From positions 1 to 64,000 of the forward strand of contig JAETQY010000005.1 of assembly GCA_021770445.1 (NCBI GenBank): 64,000 nucleotides of DNA, given 5' to 3'. A program made the translations under genes and the position numbers. This document shows, piece after piece, positions 8,199 to 17,090 of this stretch. Below the pieces are notes generated by a model that saw only the letters and a list, made by a program, of their open reading frames with translations, searched no databases and was not told the DNA's origin. Origin of the DNA: Bacillota bacterium (lineage in GTDB: Bacteria; Bacillota; Clostridia; Oscillospirales; Oscillospiraceae). Position 1 is the first letter of the stretch. Each line of letters starts with the position of its first letter.

Positions 8199-9626
8199 AT
8201 GAAACGATTACTTACTCTGCTGCTAGCTCTGGGCCTGCTGGGCAGTACCACCCCTGTCATGGCCGCGGAGTCCTCCGCCCTGGGCGGCGAGGGGAACGAT
8301 GTGGTGGTAACCACCGACGTCGCCCAGGCCGCCCCCATCCCTGCTTGGGCCTACAAGGAGCTGGCCGACGGCTACGCCTTGGGCCTGTTCGGGGATGAGA
8401 TCTACACCCAGCACAACAAGACCGTCACTCAGGAGCAGCTGGACAAAATCACAGGCGTGGTGGCGGACAAGCTGGCCCTGCTGGGGGTGGAGCAGCGCTC
8501 CAGCGCCGGCTCCTTCGTCCTTGATACCACCCGGGGCGGCGTGCTCAACGCCTTGTATATGGAGGTTCTCCCCTACGCCTTCCCGGGCGTCGACGTCGGA
8601 CCGGTGGACTTTATGCGCTCCATGAAGGTGGTCCGGGGTGACAACACCGGCCTGGCGCTGGATCGCCCCTGCACTCTGATGGAGGCGGCCGCCTTTGCCG
8701 ACCGGCTGATCCTCAACCTCTACGATCAGCAGAACGCCGGCTCTCTGGGTCTTCTGTGGAAGGCGGAGGGGAATGGCAATACCCTGTACCTGCTGGGCTC
8801 CATCCACACCGACCGGAACAACCTCTACCCCTTCCACAAGCAGCTCCGGGATATCATCACCAACTCCGAGCTGGCCGCCTTTGAGCTGGACTTCAACAGC
8901 CAGGAGGGGATCGACGAGTTTTCCGCCATGCAGATCTACTCCGACGGCACCACCTTGAAGGACCACATCAGCGCTGAGCTGTATCAAGAGGTTATCGAGG
9001 CTCTGGCTCCCCTGGGCATGCCGGAGGCACAGGTGGCCCAGTTCAAGCCCTGGGCGCTGGCCAACTCCTTTACCGCCCTGTCCATGCTGGACGAGACCAG
9101 CAGCGACAACGCCATGGCCATCGATCTGTATATCAACGCCAAGGCGGCCAACGCGGGCATCCAGATCGAGGGCGTGGAGACCTACGCCTTCCAGGGCAGC
9201 ATCTTTGAGAACCTGTCCGCCGAGTATCAGGAGAACTACCTGGCCTCCACTCTGGCCATGTACCAGGGAATCGACGCCGCCGAGGGTCTGACCGCGGCGG
9301 AGAAGGCGGAGCTTGAGGCCGCCCTCAAGGAGCAGGACGCCATGGTGGACCGCTGGATGGACCAGTGGAAGACCCGTGACACCCAGGGCTTCGCCAAGGA
9401 CTACCCCAAGGACGACATTCAGTCCAACACCACCGACGAGCTGAACGCCAAGCTCTTCGAGGGCCGTGACCCCAACATGATCGCCTGGGCGGACCGCTAC
9501 CTGAAGCAGGAGGGCTCTCACACCGGCCTGATGACCGTGGGCGCGGGCCACATGATTGGCAAGACCGGCATCGTCCAGGGGCTGAAGGACCTGGGCTACA
9601 CCGTGGAAGCCGTGCCCGTCCCCTGA
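8199..9626 (+). CDS. Secreted TraB/GumN family protein
   Basis: A 475-residue protein with a signal peptide (MKRLLTLLLALGLLGS to about residue 23, cut near VMAAES). The GumN/TraB domain covers roughly residues 185-472. It shows the family hallmarks YLLGSIHTDRNNLYPF near residue 200 and a C-terminal GAGHMIGKTGIVQGLKDLGY, the paired motifs of the Tiki/TraB/GumN putative metalloprotease fold. The start is the ATG at 8199, which opens the signal peptide; a longer frame exists upstream but lacks a ribosome site. The ~160 residues before the domain look like a lineage-specific extension. The substrate is unknown; it acts outside the membrane. Confidence 0.87.
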   Translation: MKRLLTLLLALGLLGSTTPVMAAESSALGGEGNDVVVTTDVAQAAPIPAWAYKELADGYALGLFGDEIYTQHNKTVTQEQLDKITGVVADKLALLGVEQRSSAGSFVLDTTRGGVLNALYMEVLPYAFPGVDVGPVDFMRSMKVVRGDNTGLALDRPCTLMEAAAFADRLILNLYDQQNAGSLGLLWKAEGNGNTLYLLGSIHTDRNNLYPFHKQLRDIITNSELAAFELDFNSQEGIDEFSAMQIYSDGTTLKDHISAELYQEVIEALAPLGMPEAQVAQFKPWALANSFTALSMLDETSSDNAMAIDLYINAKAANAGIQIEGVETYAFQGSIFENLSAEYQENYLASTLAMYQGIDAAEGLTAAEKAELEAALKEQDAMVDRWMDQWKTRDTQGFAKDYPKDDIQSNTTDELNAKLFEGRDPNMIAWADRYLKQEGSHTGLMTVGAGHMIGKTGIVQGLKDLGYTVEAVPVP

Positions 9627-9633
9627 ATCCCGT

Positions 9634-9669
9634 AAAAAATCCGGACCCCTTACGGGGTCCGGATTTTTT
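9634..9669. terminator. Bidirectional terminator
   Basis: A long stem (AATCCGGACCCC with its complement, loop TTAC) flanked by A6 and T6 tracts, between the convergent TraB/GumN and glycogen phosphorylase genes. Confidence 0.85.
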
Positions 9670-9673
9670 ATAC

Positions 9674-12118
9674 TTATTTTCTGGTGGGCACATGCCAGAT
9701 ATCCCGGGCGTAGTCCTGGATGGACCGGTCGGCGGCGAAGATACCCGACCGGGCAATGTTGATGAGGGACATCCGGTTCCAGCGCTCCCGGTCGGCGTAG
9801 GTTGTAATCGCCCGCTGGTGGGCGTCGCAGTAGCTGTCGAAATCGGCCAGCAACATATACTCGTCGGCCTGGCTGCCGCCCGCACCGAAGAGCAGCCGCT
9901 GGGTCAGGTCGGAGTAGGACACCTTGTCGGCAAACCCGGCGGAGATCTGGTCCAGCACCCGCTTGATGGCCTGGTTGTGGAGGTAAATCTCGTGGGGACG
10001 GTAGCCATCCTGCTTGCGCTGGTTCACCTGCTCGGTGGTCAGGCCGAAGAGGAAGATATTCTCGTCCCCCAGCTGCTGGTGCATCTCCACATTGGCGCCG
10101 TCCAGGGTGCCGATGGTGAGGGCGCCGTTCATCATAAACTTCATGTTTCCGGTGCCGCTGGCCTCCTTGCCGGCGGTGGAGATCTGCTCGGAAATCTCAG
10201 AGGCGGGCATGAGCTTCTCGGCCAGAGAGACCCGGTAGTTCTCCAAAAAGACCACCTGCAGCTTGTCCTTACAGATGGGGTCGGCGTTGATCTGGGCGGC
10301 CAGGGAGTTGATGAGCTGGATAATCTGCTTGGCCACATGGTAACCCGGGGCCGCCTTGGCGCCGAAGAGGAAGGTCTGGGGAGTAAACTCCATGTTGGGG
10401 TTGTCCCGCAGCTGGTTGTACAGGTGGATGATGTGCAACACGTTGAGCAGCTGCCGCTTGTACTCGTGGAGGCGCTTCACCTGGACGTCGAAGACAGCGT
10501 CGGTATTCAGCACCACCCCCGACTCCTTCTCGACCCAAGCGGCAAAGCGGCGCTTGTTGTCCAGCTTGATGTCCTCCAGCTTCTGGAGCACGGCCTTGTC
10601 GTCCGCCGACTTTTCAAACTCCTTCAGGGCCTCGGGGTGGAGGAGGTACTTGTCCCCGCCGGTACACTCCCGGATGAGGGCGTCCAGCTGGGGGTTGATC
10701 TGGGACAGCCAGCGGCGGTGGTCGATGCCGTTGGTCACGTTCTTGAACTTGCCGGGCTCGGCCTGGTAGGCATCCCGGAATACCTCCCGCTTCAAGATCT
10801 CAGAGTGGAGGGCGGACACGCCGTTGATGCACTGGCAGGCGCAGACACACAGGTTGGCCATGCGCACCTCTCCCCCCCAGATGATGGCCATTTGGGCCAC
10901 TTTATCGGTGTCGCCGGCGTAGCGGTGCTCCAGCTCATACTGGTAGCGGCGGGCGATCTCGGTGAGGATCTGCCAGATCCGGGGGAGCAGGTCCTGGATC
11001 AGCTTCTGGGGCCAGCGCTCCAAGGCCTCGGCCAGCACGGTGTGGTTGGTATAGCACACCGAGTCAGCGACGATGTGCCAGGCCTCATCCCAGCCGTAGC
11101 CCTCCTCGTCCAGCAGGATGCGCATCAGCTCGGGGATGACCAGGGTGGGGTGGGTGTCGTTGATCTGGATGACGTGCTTCCGGGCAAAGTTGCGCAGAGT
11201 GCCGTACTGGGCCTTGTGCCGGCGGACGATGGACTGGACGGTGGCAGAGACGAAGAAATACTGCTGTTTCAGCCGCAGGGACTTGCCCTCAGCGTGGTTA
11301 TCGTCTGGGTAGAGCACCTTGGCGATGACCTCGGCCATAGCCTGCTGCTCCATCGCCTTCATATATTCGCCCTTGGAAAACAGGGACATATCCACAGGCT
11401 GGGGGCTCTTGGCGTCCCACAGCCGCAGGGTGTTGGTATGCTTGGTCTTATAGCCGGCGATCTCCATGTCCCGGGGGATGGCCAGCACGGCGGTGTAGCC
11501 CACATGCTCGGGATGGTTGACCCCGTTCTCCCAGCGGTCGATGATCTGGCCGCCGAAGCGGACCTCCTCCGCCTCCTCCATCTTGGGGATGAGCCAGGCG
11601 TCGCCCAGGCCCAGCCAGTTGTCAGCCAGCTCCTGCTGCTTGCCGTCGATGATCTTCTGCTTGAAGATGCCCAGCTCATAGCAGATGGAGTAGCCGGTGG
11701 CGGGAATCTCCAAGGTGGTCATGGAGTCCAGGTAGCAGGCGGCCAGGCGGCCCAAGCCGCCGTTGCCCAGGCCGGCATCGGGCTCGCACTCAAAGAGGTC
11801 GGCGGCGGAGAAGCCCATGCCCTCCAGGGCCTGCTTCAGGGTGTCCAGCAGCCCCAGGTTGTAGGCGTTCTTCTCCAGGGAGCGGCCCATGAGGAATTCC
11901 AGGGACAGGTAGTGGACCTGCCGCTGCTGCTTCTCCCACACCTGGTTGCTGGTCTCCATACGGTGGCGGGACATGATGTCCCGCAGCACCAGGGCACAGG
12001 CCTTGAACATGTGATTTTCGTTGGCCGTCTCCACCGTGCAGCCGAAGTTGCGCTGGAGCTTGCCCGTAATCATTTCAGTAAGCTGTTCCTTATTGTACTC
12101 AGGGGAATGGTCTGTCAT
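9674..12118 (-). CDS. glgP: Glycogen/alpha-glucan phosphorylase
   Basis: An 814-residue, full-length GT35 phosphorylase that releases glucose 1-phosphate from glycogen or maltodextrin using pyridoxal phosphate. The PLP-lysine motif ASGTGNMKFMMNGA is near residue 660. The conserved GNGGLGRLAACYLDSM and NDTHPTLVIPELMR segments are intact. The start is supported by GGGAGG eight bases upstream of the ATG. No glgB, glgC, glgA or malQ is adjacent, so the gene appears to work as an orphan locus here. Cytoplasmic. Confidence 0.97.
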   Translation of the reverse strand: MTDHSPEYNKEQLTEMITGKLQRNFGCTVETANENHMFKACALVLRDIMSRHRMETSNQVWEKQQRQVHYLSLEFLMGRSLEKNAYNLGLLDTLKQALEGMGFSAADLFECEPDAGLGNGGLGRLAACYLDSMTTLEIPATGYSICYELGIFKQKIIDGKQQELADNWLGLGDAWLIPKMEEAEEVRFGGQIIDRWENGVNHPEHVGYTAVLAIPRDMEIAGYKTKHTNTLRLWDAKSPQPVDMSLFSKGEYMKAMEQQAMAEVIAKVLYPDDNHAEGKSLRLKQQYFFVSATVQSIVRRHKAQYGTLRNFARKHVIQINDTHPTLVIPELMRILLDEEGYGWDEAWHIVADSVCYTNHTVLAEALERWPQKLIQDLLPRIWQILTEIARRYQYELEHRYAGDTDKVAQMAIIWGGEVRMANLCVCACQCINGVSALHSEILKREVFRDAYQAEPGKFKNVTNGIDHRRWLSQINPQLDALIRECTGGDKYLLHPEALKEFEKSADDKAVLQKLEDIKLDNKRRFAAWVEKESGVVLNTDAVFDVQVKRLHEYKRQLLNVLHIIHLYNQLRDNPNMEFTPQTFLFGAKAAPGYHVAKQIIQLINSLAAQINADPICKDKLQVVFLENYRVSLAEKLMPASEISEQISTAGKEASGTGNMKFMMNGALTIGTLDGANVEMHQQLGDENIFLFGLTTEQVNQRKQDGYRPHEIYLHNQAIKRVLDQISAGFADKVSYSDLTQRLLFGAGGSQADEYMLLADFDSYCDAHQRAITTYADRERWNRMSLINIARSGIFAADRSIQDYARDIWHVPTRK

Positions 12119-12249
12119 AACGATGCCTCCCGTTTCATTTCATCAAGGGGAGGCCGCGCCTCCCGCGGGTATTGATTTTATCAGATTTTTCTGCCGCAGT
12201 CAACAATAGGGATGGGAGAAAATGGGGAAAAATTGCATTTCTCTGACGT

Positions 12250-12282
12250 AAAAAGCGGGCGGCTTTTCCAAAGGCCGCCCGC
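12250..12282 (-). terminator. Terminator of the envelope operon
   Basis: On the minus strand, GCGGGCGGC (12274-12282 complement), a loop, its complement at 12255-12263, then T5. It lies immediately after the stop of the gene ending at 12289. Confidence 0.75.
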
Positions 12283-12288
12283 CGCGCC

Positions 12289-13620
12289 TCATTCAAAGGC
12301 GGCATACAGCGTCATGGGTTCCGGAGTCCAGCCCGCCGGAAGGGAGGCTGTCCCGTCCGCTTCCGGCCGGAAGCGGACCGTCATAGTGACGCTGTCCCCC
12401 GACTTCTCCCGGACGGCCCAGCCGGCGAAGCGTTTGCCCGCCGGGGCCGTCACCGCGGGCGGGGTAAAGCTGCACTCCTCGGAGGAGACAAAGAACCTCC
12501 CCAGCTCCTTCTGGCCGTCCATAAAAATCAGGCGGGTGCGGGTGATCTCCCGCTGGACATCCACGTTGGTCATCTCATAGGCCCGCCAGCCCGCCGCCGT
12601 CTGACGGAAAAAGAAGGTACTGTCCACATGGTAGCCCTTGAGGGTGCCGTTCGTCCGTTTGACGTTCATATCCATCTTCACCCGGGCTGAGAACAGCGAC
12701 CGGCTGTAGCGGCGATACTCGCTGATCTCCTCGCTGTCAAAGCTGTGGTCGGTGGTGTTCTTGACCCAGATCTCGCTCTGACGGATGGTGCTGTAGATCT
12801 GGCTCTCGCTGTCAAAATACCGCCGGAGCTGTTCGGAGGTAGATTCCCGGATCATAAACCGGGCGTAGGTCCTCGCCGCCCCCAGGAGGGCGGCCCGCGC
12901 CTCCTCGTCCGGCTCCTCCGACCGCTCCCCGGCCATGAAGCAGCCGTCCTGGTAGCTTAGCGGGGCACTCTGGCCATCCCGATCCAGCACTTTGACCTCC
13001 GCCTGGCGGATGGCGCTGGCCTGGGTCTGCCACAGGACGGTCCGCCGGCCATGGACTCCCTCCGGGAGGTAGCGCTCCGCGGCCGTCTCCACCGTCTGGG
13101 CCACGCAGTCCTCCCCCAGCAGGACGCCGTTGACCTGCACGCTCCAGCCCTCAGGGGCCCGGACGGACACCGTGCCCGTCTGGCCCAGCAACAGCTCCAC
13201 CTTGTCCAGCTCCCAGACGGTCCGGCCCTCTTCCGTCTCGCTGCCGGCCAAAGTAAAGGCCGCCACGCTGTCGCCCCCCGCCTTTACGATATACCGCCGA
13301 GCGCCGGACAGGCCAGCGGAGGTCTCCACTAGGGTCAGCTCCTGTCCGGAGGTCAGCTCCTCCATGGACCGGGCAAAGCCCTCCCGGTCCCCGTAGAGAC
13401 CCGCCTCCAGCCCAGCCAGGTCGTACACCCGGCCCCAGTCCGCCGGGGAAAAGAGGTCGTTAAAGACCTCCTGGCTGGTGTGCTTGGGCTGGGCCGCCTC
13501 GAACCGGGTGAGCCAGGGGCGCAGAAGGCCGAACCGAATATAGCAGAAGGCGGCCAGCAGCACCAGGACGATCGCCAGCAGCACCTTATAAAACAGGCTG
13601 ATCTTTCTCGTCTTCATCAT
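12289..13620 (-). CDS. Membrane-anchored secreted protein with C-terminal InlB-type repeat
   Basis: A 443-residue protein. One N-terminal transmembrane helix (~8-30, YKVLLAIVLVLLAAFCYIRF) anchors a large extracytoplasmic region (~35-365) that I do not recognise. The last ~70 residues (PPAVTAPAGKRFAGWAVREK, ending in PMTLYAAFE) have the pattern of an InlB B-repeat/Listeria-Bacteroides repeat. The ATG at 13620 overlaps the stop of the upstream glycosidase gene (ATGA), so the genes are translationally coupled; a second ATG at 13617 is equally possible. It is the third gene of a three-gene cell-surface operon. No enzymatic motif is evident; a surface-exposed scaffold or sensor role is a guess. 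Confidence 0.75.
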   Translation of the reverse strand: MMKTRKISLFYKVLLAIVLVLLAAFCYIRFGLLRPWLTRFEAAQPKHTSQEVFNDLFSPADWGRVYDLAGLEAGLYGDREGFARSMEELTSGQELTLVETSAGLSGARRYIVKAGGDSVAAFTLAGSETEEGRTVWELDKVELLLGQTGTVSVRAPEGWSVQVNGVLLGEDCVAQTVETAAERYLPEGVHGRRTVLWQTQASAIRQAEVKVLDRDGQSAPLSYQDGCFMAGERSEEPDEEARAALLGAARTYARFMIRESTSEQLRRYFDSESQIYSTIRQSEIWVKNTTDHSFDSEEISEYRRYSRSLFSARVKMDMNVKRTNGTLKGYHVDSTFFFRQTAAGWRAYEMTNVDVQREITRTRLIFMDGQKELGRFFVSSEECSFTPPAVTAPAGKRFAGWAVREKSGDSVTMTVRFRPEADGTASLPAGWTPEPMTLYAAFE

Positions 13621-14726
13621 CCATTCTCCTCTGCGGGGCGCACCATAAAGAAGGTGGGCATGCGCCGGGGCTCCTCCTGGAGCAGAGAGACGTTGTTCAC
13701 ATACTGTACCTGCCCCTCCCGGTCCCGGAGCAGCATCACCGTGGAGGACCCGCCGTCCAGGTTGCAGGCGTTCACCGCGCCGAACTCCACCATCACGTCG
13801 ATGATGTCGGCGTAGGTGGCCCCCAGGCTGCCCGCCTGACGGCCATCGATGCACAGCAGAATGGCCGTGCCGTCGGAGCGCTGGCCGATGGCGGTGCGGG
13901 GGTTGAAGCCGGAGTTGGTGTTGTAGGCCTCCTCGTTGACGGCCCCGTTGAGGATGAGCACCGGGCCGTAGCAGCAGCCGTCCCGAATACGGGCCTGCCG
14001 GGCGTCGTCGGCGGACATGGTCTTGGACACCACCAGGATATTGTCCTCGTTAAAGCCGGCGAAGCCGTAGTAGGAACTGCCGTCGTCCCAGAGGACCTTC
14101 CCCTCGGACACCACCAGCCCACAGGGGACGCTGCCCACCTCTGGGCTGATGGTCCCATTGTCAAAGAAGGCCCCGCCGTTGATGGCGGCCACGGCCCCCT
14201 CCGCCTCGATCTGCCGGTTGATCCGCTTCCCGGGGACGCTTCTGGAATAGCTCCGGGAGGAGGGAGACAGATAGATCCGGGAGGGGTCCCGGACCAGCAT
14301 CACGTAGGCGTTGTAGGTGTCGCCGCTGACCTGCTCCACCCGCAGGCCGTCTGGGTACTCCGCCCACTCGTCGTCCTCCAGCACGCTGTCAGTGCGGATG
14401 ATGACCTGAGAGGGGTCGGACTGCTCGTCAGGCAGGTCGGAGGCCACCTTGGCGCGGATCTCCTCCACCGTCTCTTCCCCCACAAAGACCGCCGGCACCC
14501 ACTTGGTGGCGCTGGCCTCCAGCAGAGACATAGTCAGTCGATTCCGGGCAGTCTCGGAGGGTCCGTTGAACACCTCGTCCATCACCATCCACAGCCCCAG
14601 CACCAGGGTGGCCGCCACCGCCAGGAGGGCGATCAGCCCCCGCAGGAGATACCGCAGGACCCGGCCGCCCCCCTTCTGGGACTTGGGGGCCACCCGCCGG
14701 CCCCTCGCCCCGCGCTCGTCGCTCAT
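13617..14726 (-). CDS. Phosphodiester glycosidase family protein (NAGPA domain)
   Basis: A 369-residue protein with one N-terminal transmembrane helix (~26-48) and an extracytoplasmic NAGPA/phosphodiester glycosidase domain at ~140-365. Typical motifs are AAINGGAFF, TAIGQRSDGTAILLCIDGRQ and NACNLDGGSSTVMLL. Related domains remove GlcNAc from phosphodiesters, and bacterial ones often sit in exopolysaccharide loci. It overlaps the GT2-GtrA gene upstream and the secreted-protein gene downstream by 4 bases each, indicating one tightly coupled transcript. The natural substrate is probably a cell-wall or exopolysaccharide phosphodiester, by inference. Confidence 0.87.
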   Translation of the reverse strand: MSDERGARGRRVAPKSQKGGGRVLRYLLRGLIALLAVAATLVLGLWMVMDEVFNGPSETARNRLTMSLLEASATKWVPAVFVGEETVEEIRAKVASDLPDEQSDPSQVIIRTDSVLEDDEWAEYPDGLRVEQVSGDTYNAYVMLVRDPSRIYLSPSSRSYSRSVPGKRINRQIEAEGAVAAINGGAFFDNGTISPEVGSVPCGLVVSEGKVLWDDGSSYYGFAGFNEDNILVVSKTMSADDARQARIRDGCCYGPVLILNGAVNEEAYNTNSGFNPRTAIGQRSDGTAILLCIDGRQAGSLGATYADIIDVMVEFGAVNACNLDGGSSTVMLLRDREGQVQYVNNVSLLQEEPRRMPTFFMVRPAEENG

Positions 14727-15838
14727 GTCGATTCTTCCTTTCTATCTTTTCGGGCAAAGACCCACCGGCGCTGGATCACATAGCTGGCCACAAACAGGAC
14801 AACCATCACCCCGGCGTACACCGCTGTGCGCAGGAAGGTCTGCCTGTCGCCAATCCGGGCGGCCCGGAGCGCCCCCTCGGTCATCAGAAACTGACACAAC
14901 AGCAGGGGCAAGGCCAGGGCGTAGTACCGCCCCAGGGCCCGGCCCAGGGGGGCGCCGCTCCGGAACACCAGCCGCCGGTTCAAGGTAAAGTTCAGCAGGG
15001 AGGACAGCACCCGGGCTCCGATGGCAGCGGCGGCGGTGAGGGCCGTCCCGGCCAGCAGCCCCGCCAGCAGGGCGGACAGCAGCGCAAACAGGCCGGTGTC
15101 CGCCGCGGCGCTGGCCAGAGCGCTGAGGGTATAGCGGAAAAACCGGGCCAAAATCAGCTTGTAGATCCGCCAGGAGTCCCGGACGGTGTGGAAATGGGAC
15201 TCCTTGTTTTCATCCAGATAGATGGTGCGGATCTTCACCTCGTCCCAGGGGATGTCCAGGTCCTTCAGGGCCAGCAGCATATTGGTCTCGTACTCATACC
15301 GCTCCCCGGCCACAGTGGTCAGCCGGGACAGGTACTCCATGGGGATGGCCCGCAGACCGGTCTGAGTGTCCGAGATGGCCAGACCACAGAAAATTCGGAA
15401 CACGGCCCGGGTAATCCGGTTGCCCATCCGGGACCGGGGCGGCACGTCGGGCAGGGAGAAGTCCCGGCACCCCAGGATCAGCCGGTGCTCCTCCAGCATT
15501 TTCTGGGCGCAGGCCATGGCGTCCTCCGGATGGTGCTGGCCGTCGCCGTCCACCGTCACCACGCCGGCGCAGTCGGGACAGTGCTCCAGCAGCCAGGAGA
15601 AGGCCGTCTTCATGGCTGCCCCCTTGCCCCGGTTGACCTCATGGCCCAGGAGGGTGATCCTGGGCCGGGAGGCCGCAGCCTCAAAAAAGGGTCCAGCCTC
15701 GGGCCGGCTGCCGTCGTTCACCAGGACGATTTGGGAAAATCCCGCCTGGAGCAGTCCGTCCACGGTATCGGTCAGCCTGTCCGTCGGGTTCAGGGAGGGC
15801 ACCACCACCGCCACCCTTGCCTGCGCCGTCTCTCCCAT
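14723..15838 (-). CDS. Glycosyltransferase family 2 fused to a GtrA-like membrane domain
   Basis: A 371-residue fusion. Residues ~8-215 form a GT2 domain resembling dolichyl-phosphate mannosyltransferase (VAVVVPSLNPTDRL, VTVDGDGQHHPED, then SRMGNRITRA). Residues ~240-365 form a four-helix GtrA domain (ADTGLFALLSALLAG, SSLLNFTLNRRLVF, then YVIQRRWVFARKDR). Such fusions load a sugar onto undecaprenyl phosphate and may help flip it for cell-envelope glycosylation. The start is the ATG at 15838, because GAGGAGG precedes it; the in-frame ATG at 15856 has no ribosome site. It is the first gene of the operon. Confidence 0.88.
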   Translation of the reverse strand: MGETAQARVAVVVPSLNPTDRLTDTVDGLLQAGFSQIVLVNDGSRPEAGPFFEAAASRPRITLLGHEVNRGKGAAMKTAFSWLLEHCPDCAGVVTVDGDGQHHPEDAMACAQKMLEEHRLILGCRDFSLPDVPPRSRMGNRITRAVFRIFCGLAISDTQTGLRAIPMEYLSRLTTVAGERYEYETNMLLALKDLDIPWDEVKIRTIYLDENKESHFHTVRDSWRIYKLILARFFRYTLSALASAAADTGLFALLSALLAGLLAGTALTAAAAIGARVLSSLLNFTLNRRLVFRSGAPLGRALGRYYALALPLLLCQFLMTEGALRAARIGDRQTFLRTAVYAGVMVVLFVASYVIQRRWVFARKDRKEEST

Positions 15839-15907
15839 GCTTTTTTCCCTCCTCATACAGAAAGGCCCCCCAGCCGGTTCCAGCGGGGAGGCCTTGGTAG
15901 TTGTGGC

Positions 15908-16672
15908 TTACATCAACTTGACCGTATAGTAGACAAACAGGGCGAACAGCCATGCCGCCATTGCAAAGAGCAGATAGTAGGCCAGGCTCTCCACCGCCAG
16001 TCCGGCGGCCATGGCGACCAGACTGGCCAGGCAGGTGACCAGCAGTACGCTGTGGCTTCCCTCCTTGGGCAGGAACTGGATGGGTGTAGGGGCGGGGATG
16101 ACACCGCCGTTCTTCTTCAGCCACAGGGCTGCAAGCCCCACCAGCACGATGCCGGCCGTCAGGAGGCCGGCCTCAAGGCGCCCGGAGGCGCCGTACCGGG
16201 CAAACCACAGCCCCAGCACCGACATGCCGCAGGCGGCGGCGCCCAGGAAGAACTCCCGCTGATAGATATAATACACCAGAGCCAGCACGGCCCAGGCCGC
16301 CACCAGCCAGAACAGCATGTTCACGCCGGGCCCCTGGTACTTGACCGTGACGTGGGCACAGATGGCGACGGCGCCCAGAGCGATGGCTCCGATCAGCGGC
16401 CAGCCGAACTTCTCGCCCTTCTTCAGCTTCCATGCCGTCCACAACAGGGCCAGCGCCGCCCCGATCAGGGCCACATTGCGCAGAATGGGCAGCCACTGGC
16501 CCAGGCCCAAATAGGCATTGACGCCGGCGTCGGTAAGGGTAAAGTTAATATAGAAGCGATTGACAAGCACCAGCAGAGCCTCTAATCCGATCGCCCCCAC
16601 CACCCACAGCAGACCCCGCTGCAGCGCGATATCCTCCTGACGGCGGCGTTCTTCTCTCTGTTTCTTATCCAT
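15908..16672 (-). CDS. Integral membrane protein of unknown function
   Basis: A 254-residue protein with a basic cytoplasmic N-terminus (DKKQREERRRQED) followed by about eight hydrophobic helices covering residues 20-250. I do not recognise the family; it resembles uncharacterised Oscillospiraceae membrane proteins only in general composition. It lies 69 bases upstream of the GT2-GtrA gene on the same strand and has its own promoter at 16753-16781, so it may head that envelope operon. Confidence 0.65.
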   Translation of the reverse strand: MDKKQREERRRQEDIALQRGLLWVVGAIGLEALLVLVNRFYINFTLTDAGVNAYLGLGQWLPILRNVALIGAALALLWTAWKLKKGEKFGWPLIGAIALGAVAICAHVTVKYQGPGVNMLFWLVAAWAVLALVYYIYQREFFLGAAACGMSVLGLWFARYGASGRLEAGLLTAGIVLVGLAALWLKKNGGVIPAPTPIQFLPKEGSHSVLLVTCLASLVAMAAGLAVESLAYYLLFAMAAWLFALFVYYTVKLM

Positions 16673-16752
16673 GCGTGTTCATTCTCCTTACTGCGGACCG
16701 CTGCGGTCCAATTGAAACTTTCCGGTATATCCTAATATCCAGACAATTTATT

Positions 16753-16781
16753 ATTGTACCAGATACCGATTTTTTTTGCAA
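16753..16781 (-). promoter_or_regulatory. Sigma-A promoter for the 15908-16672 gene
   Basis: On the minus strand, TTGCAA (16776-16781), a 17-base spacer and TACAAT (16753-16758). Confidence 0.65.
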
Positions 16782-16889
16782 TACTTAAAACGGGAAAAGT
16801 ATCCAAATTTAATAAACAGGGGGAACGGCGGCTGGCCGACCACCATAAAATGCTGTGGGGGAGACAGCGCAAGCAAAAGGAGAATGAAT

Positions 16890-17090
16890 ATGGATCTCTT
16901 TCACAAGCGGATCTCCAGGCTCTTGACCGTCAAGAGCCTCGTTACCCTGATCCTCACCGCCGTGTTCGCCGTTTTGGCCTTTCGGGGTGAAATCCAGCAG
17001 GACTTTATGACCATCTACGCGGTCATCATCTCCTTCTACTTCGGCACCCAGAGTCAGGAGGACCACGAGGTCCGGGAGGAGCGAAAATGA
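16890..17090 (+). CDS. Small holin-like membrane protein
   Basis: A 66-residue protein with a basic N-terminus (FHKRISRLL), one or two hydrophobic helices at ~14-30 and ~36-52 (SLVTLILTAVFAVLAFRG, then FMTIYAVIISFYFG) and a charged tail (SQEDHEVREERK). This is the layout of small phage holins. The ATG at 16890 was preferred over 16884 because AAGGAG ends only one base before the latter. It overlaps the amidase gene by 4 bases, the classic holin-endolysin arrangement. No other phage genes are nearby. Confidence 0.6.
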   Translation: MDLFHKRISRLLTVKSLVTLILTAVFAVLAFRGEIQQDFMTIYAVIISFYFGTQSQEDHEVREERK

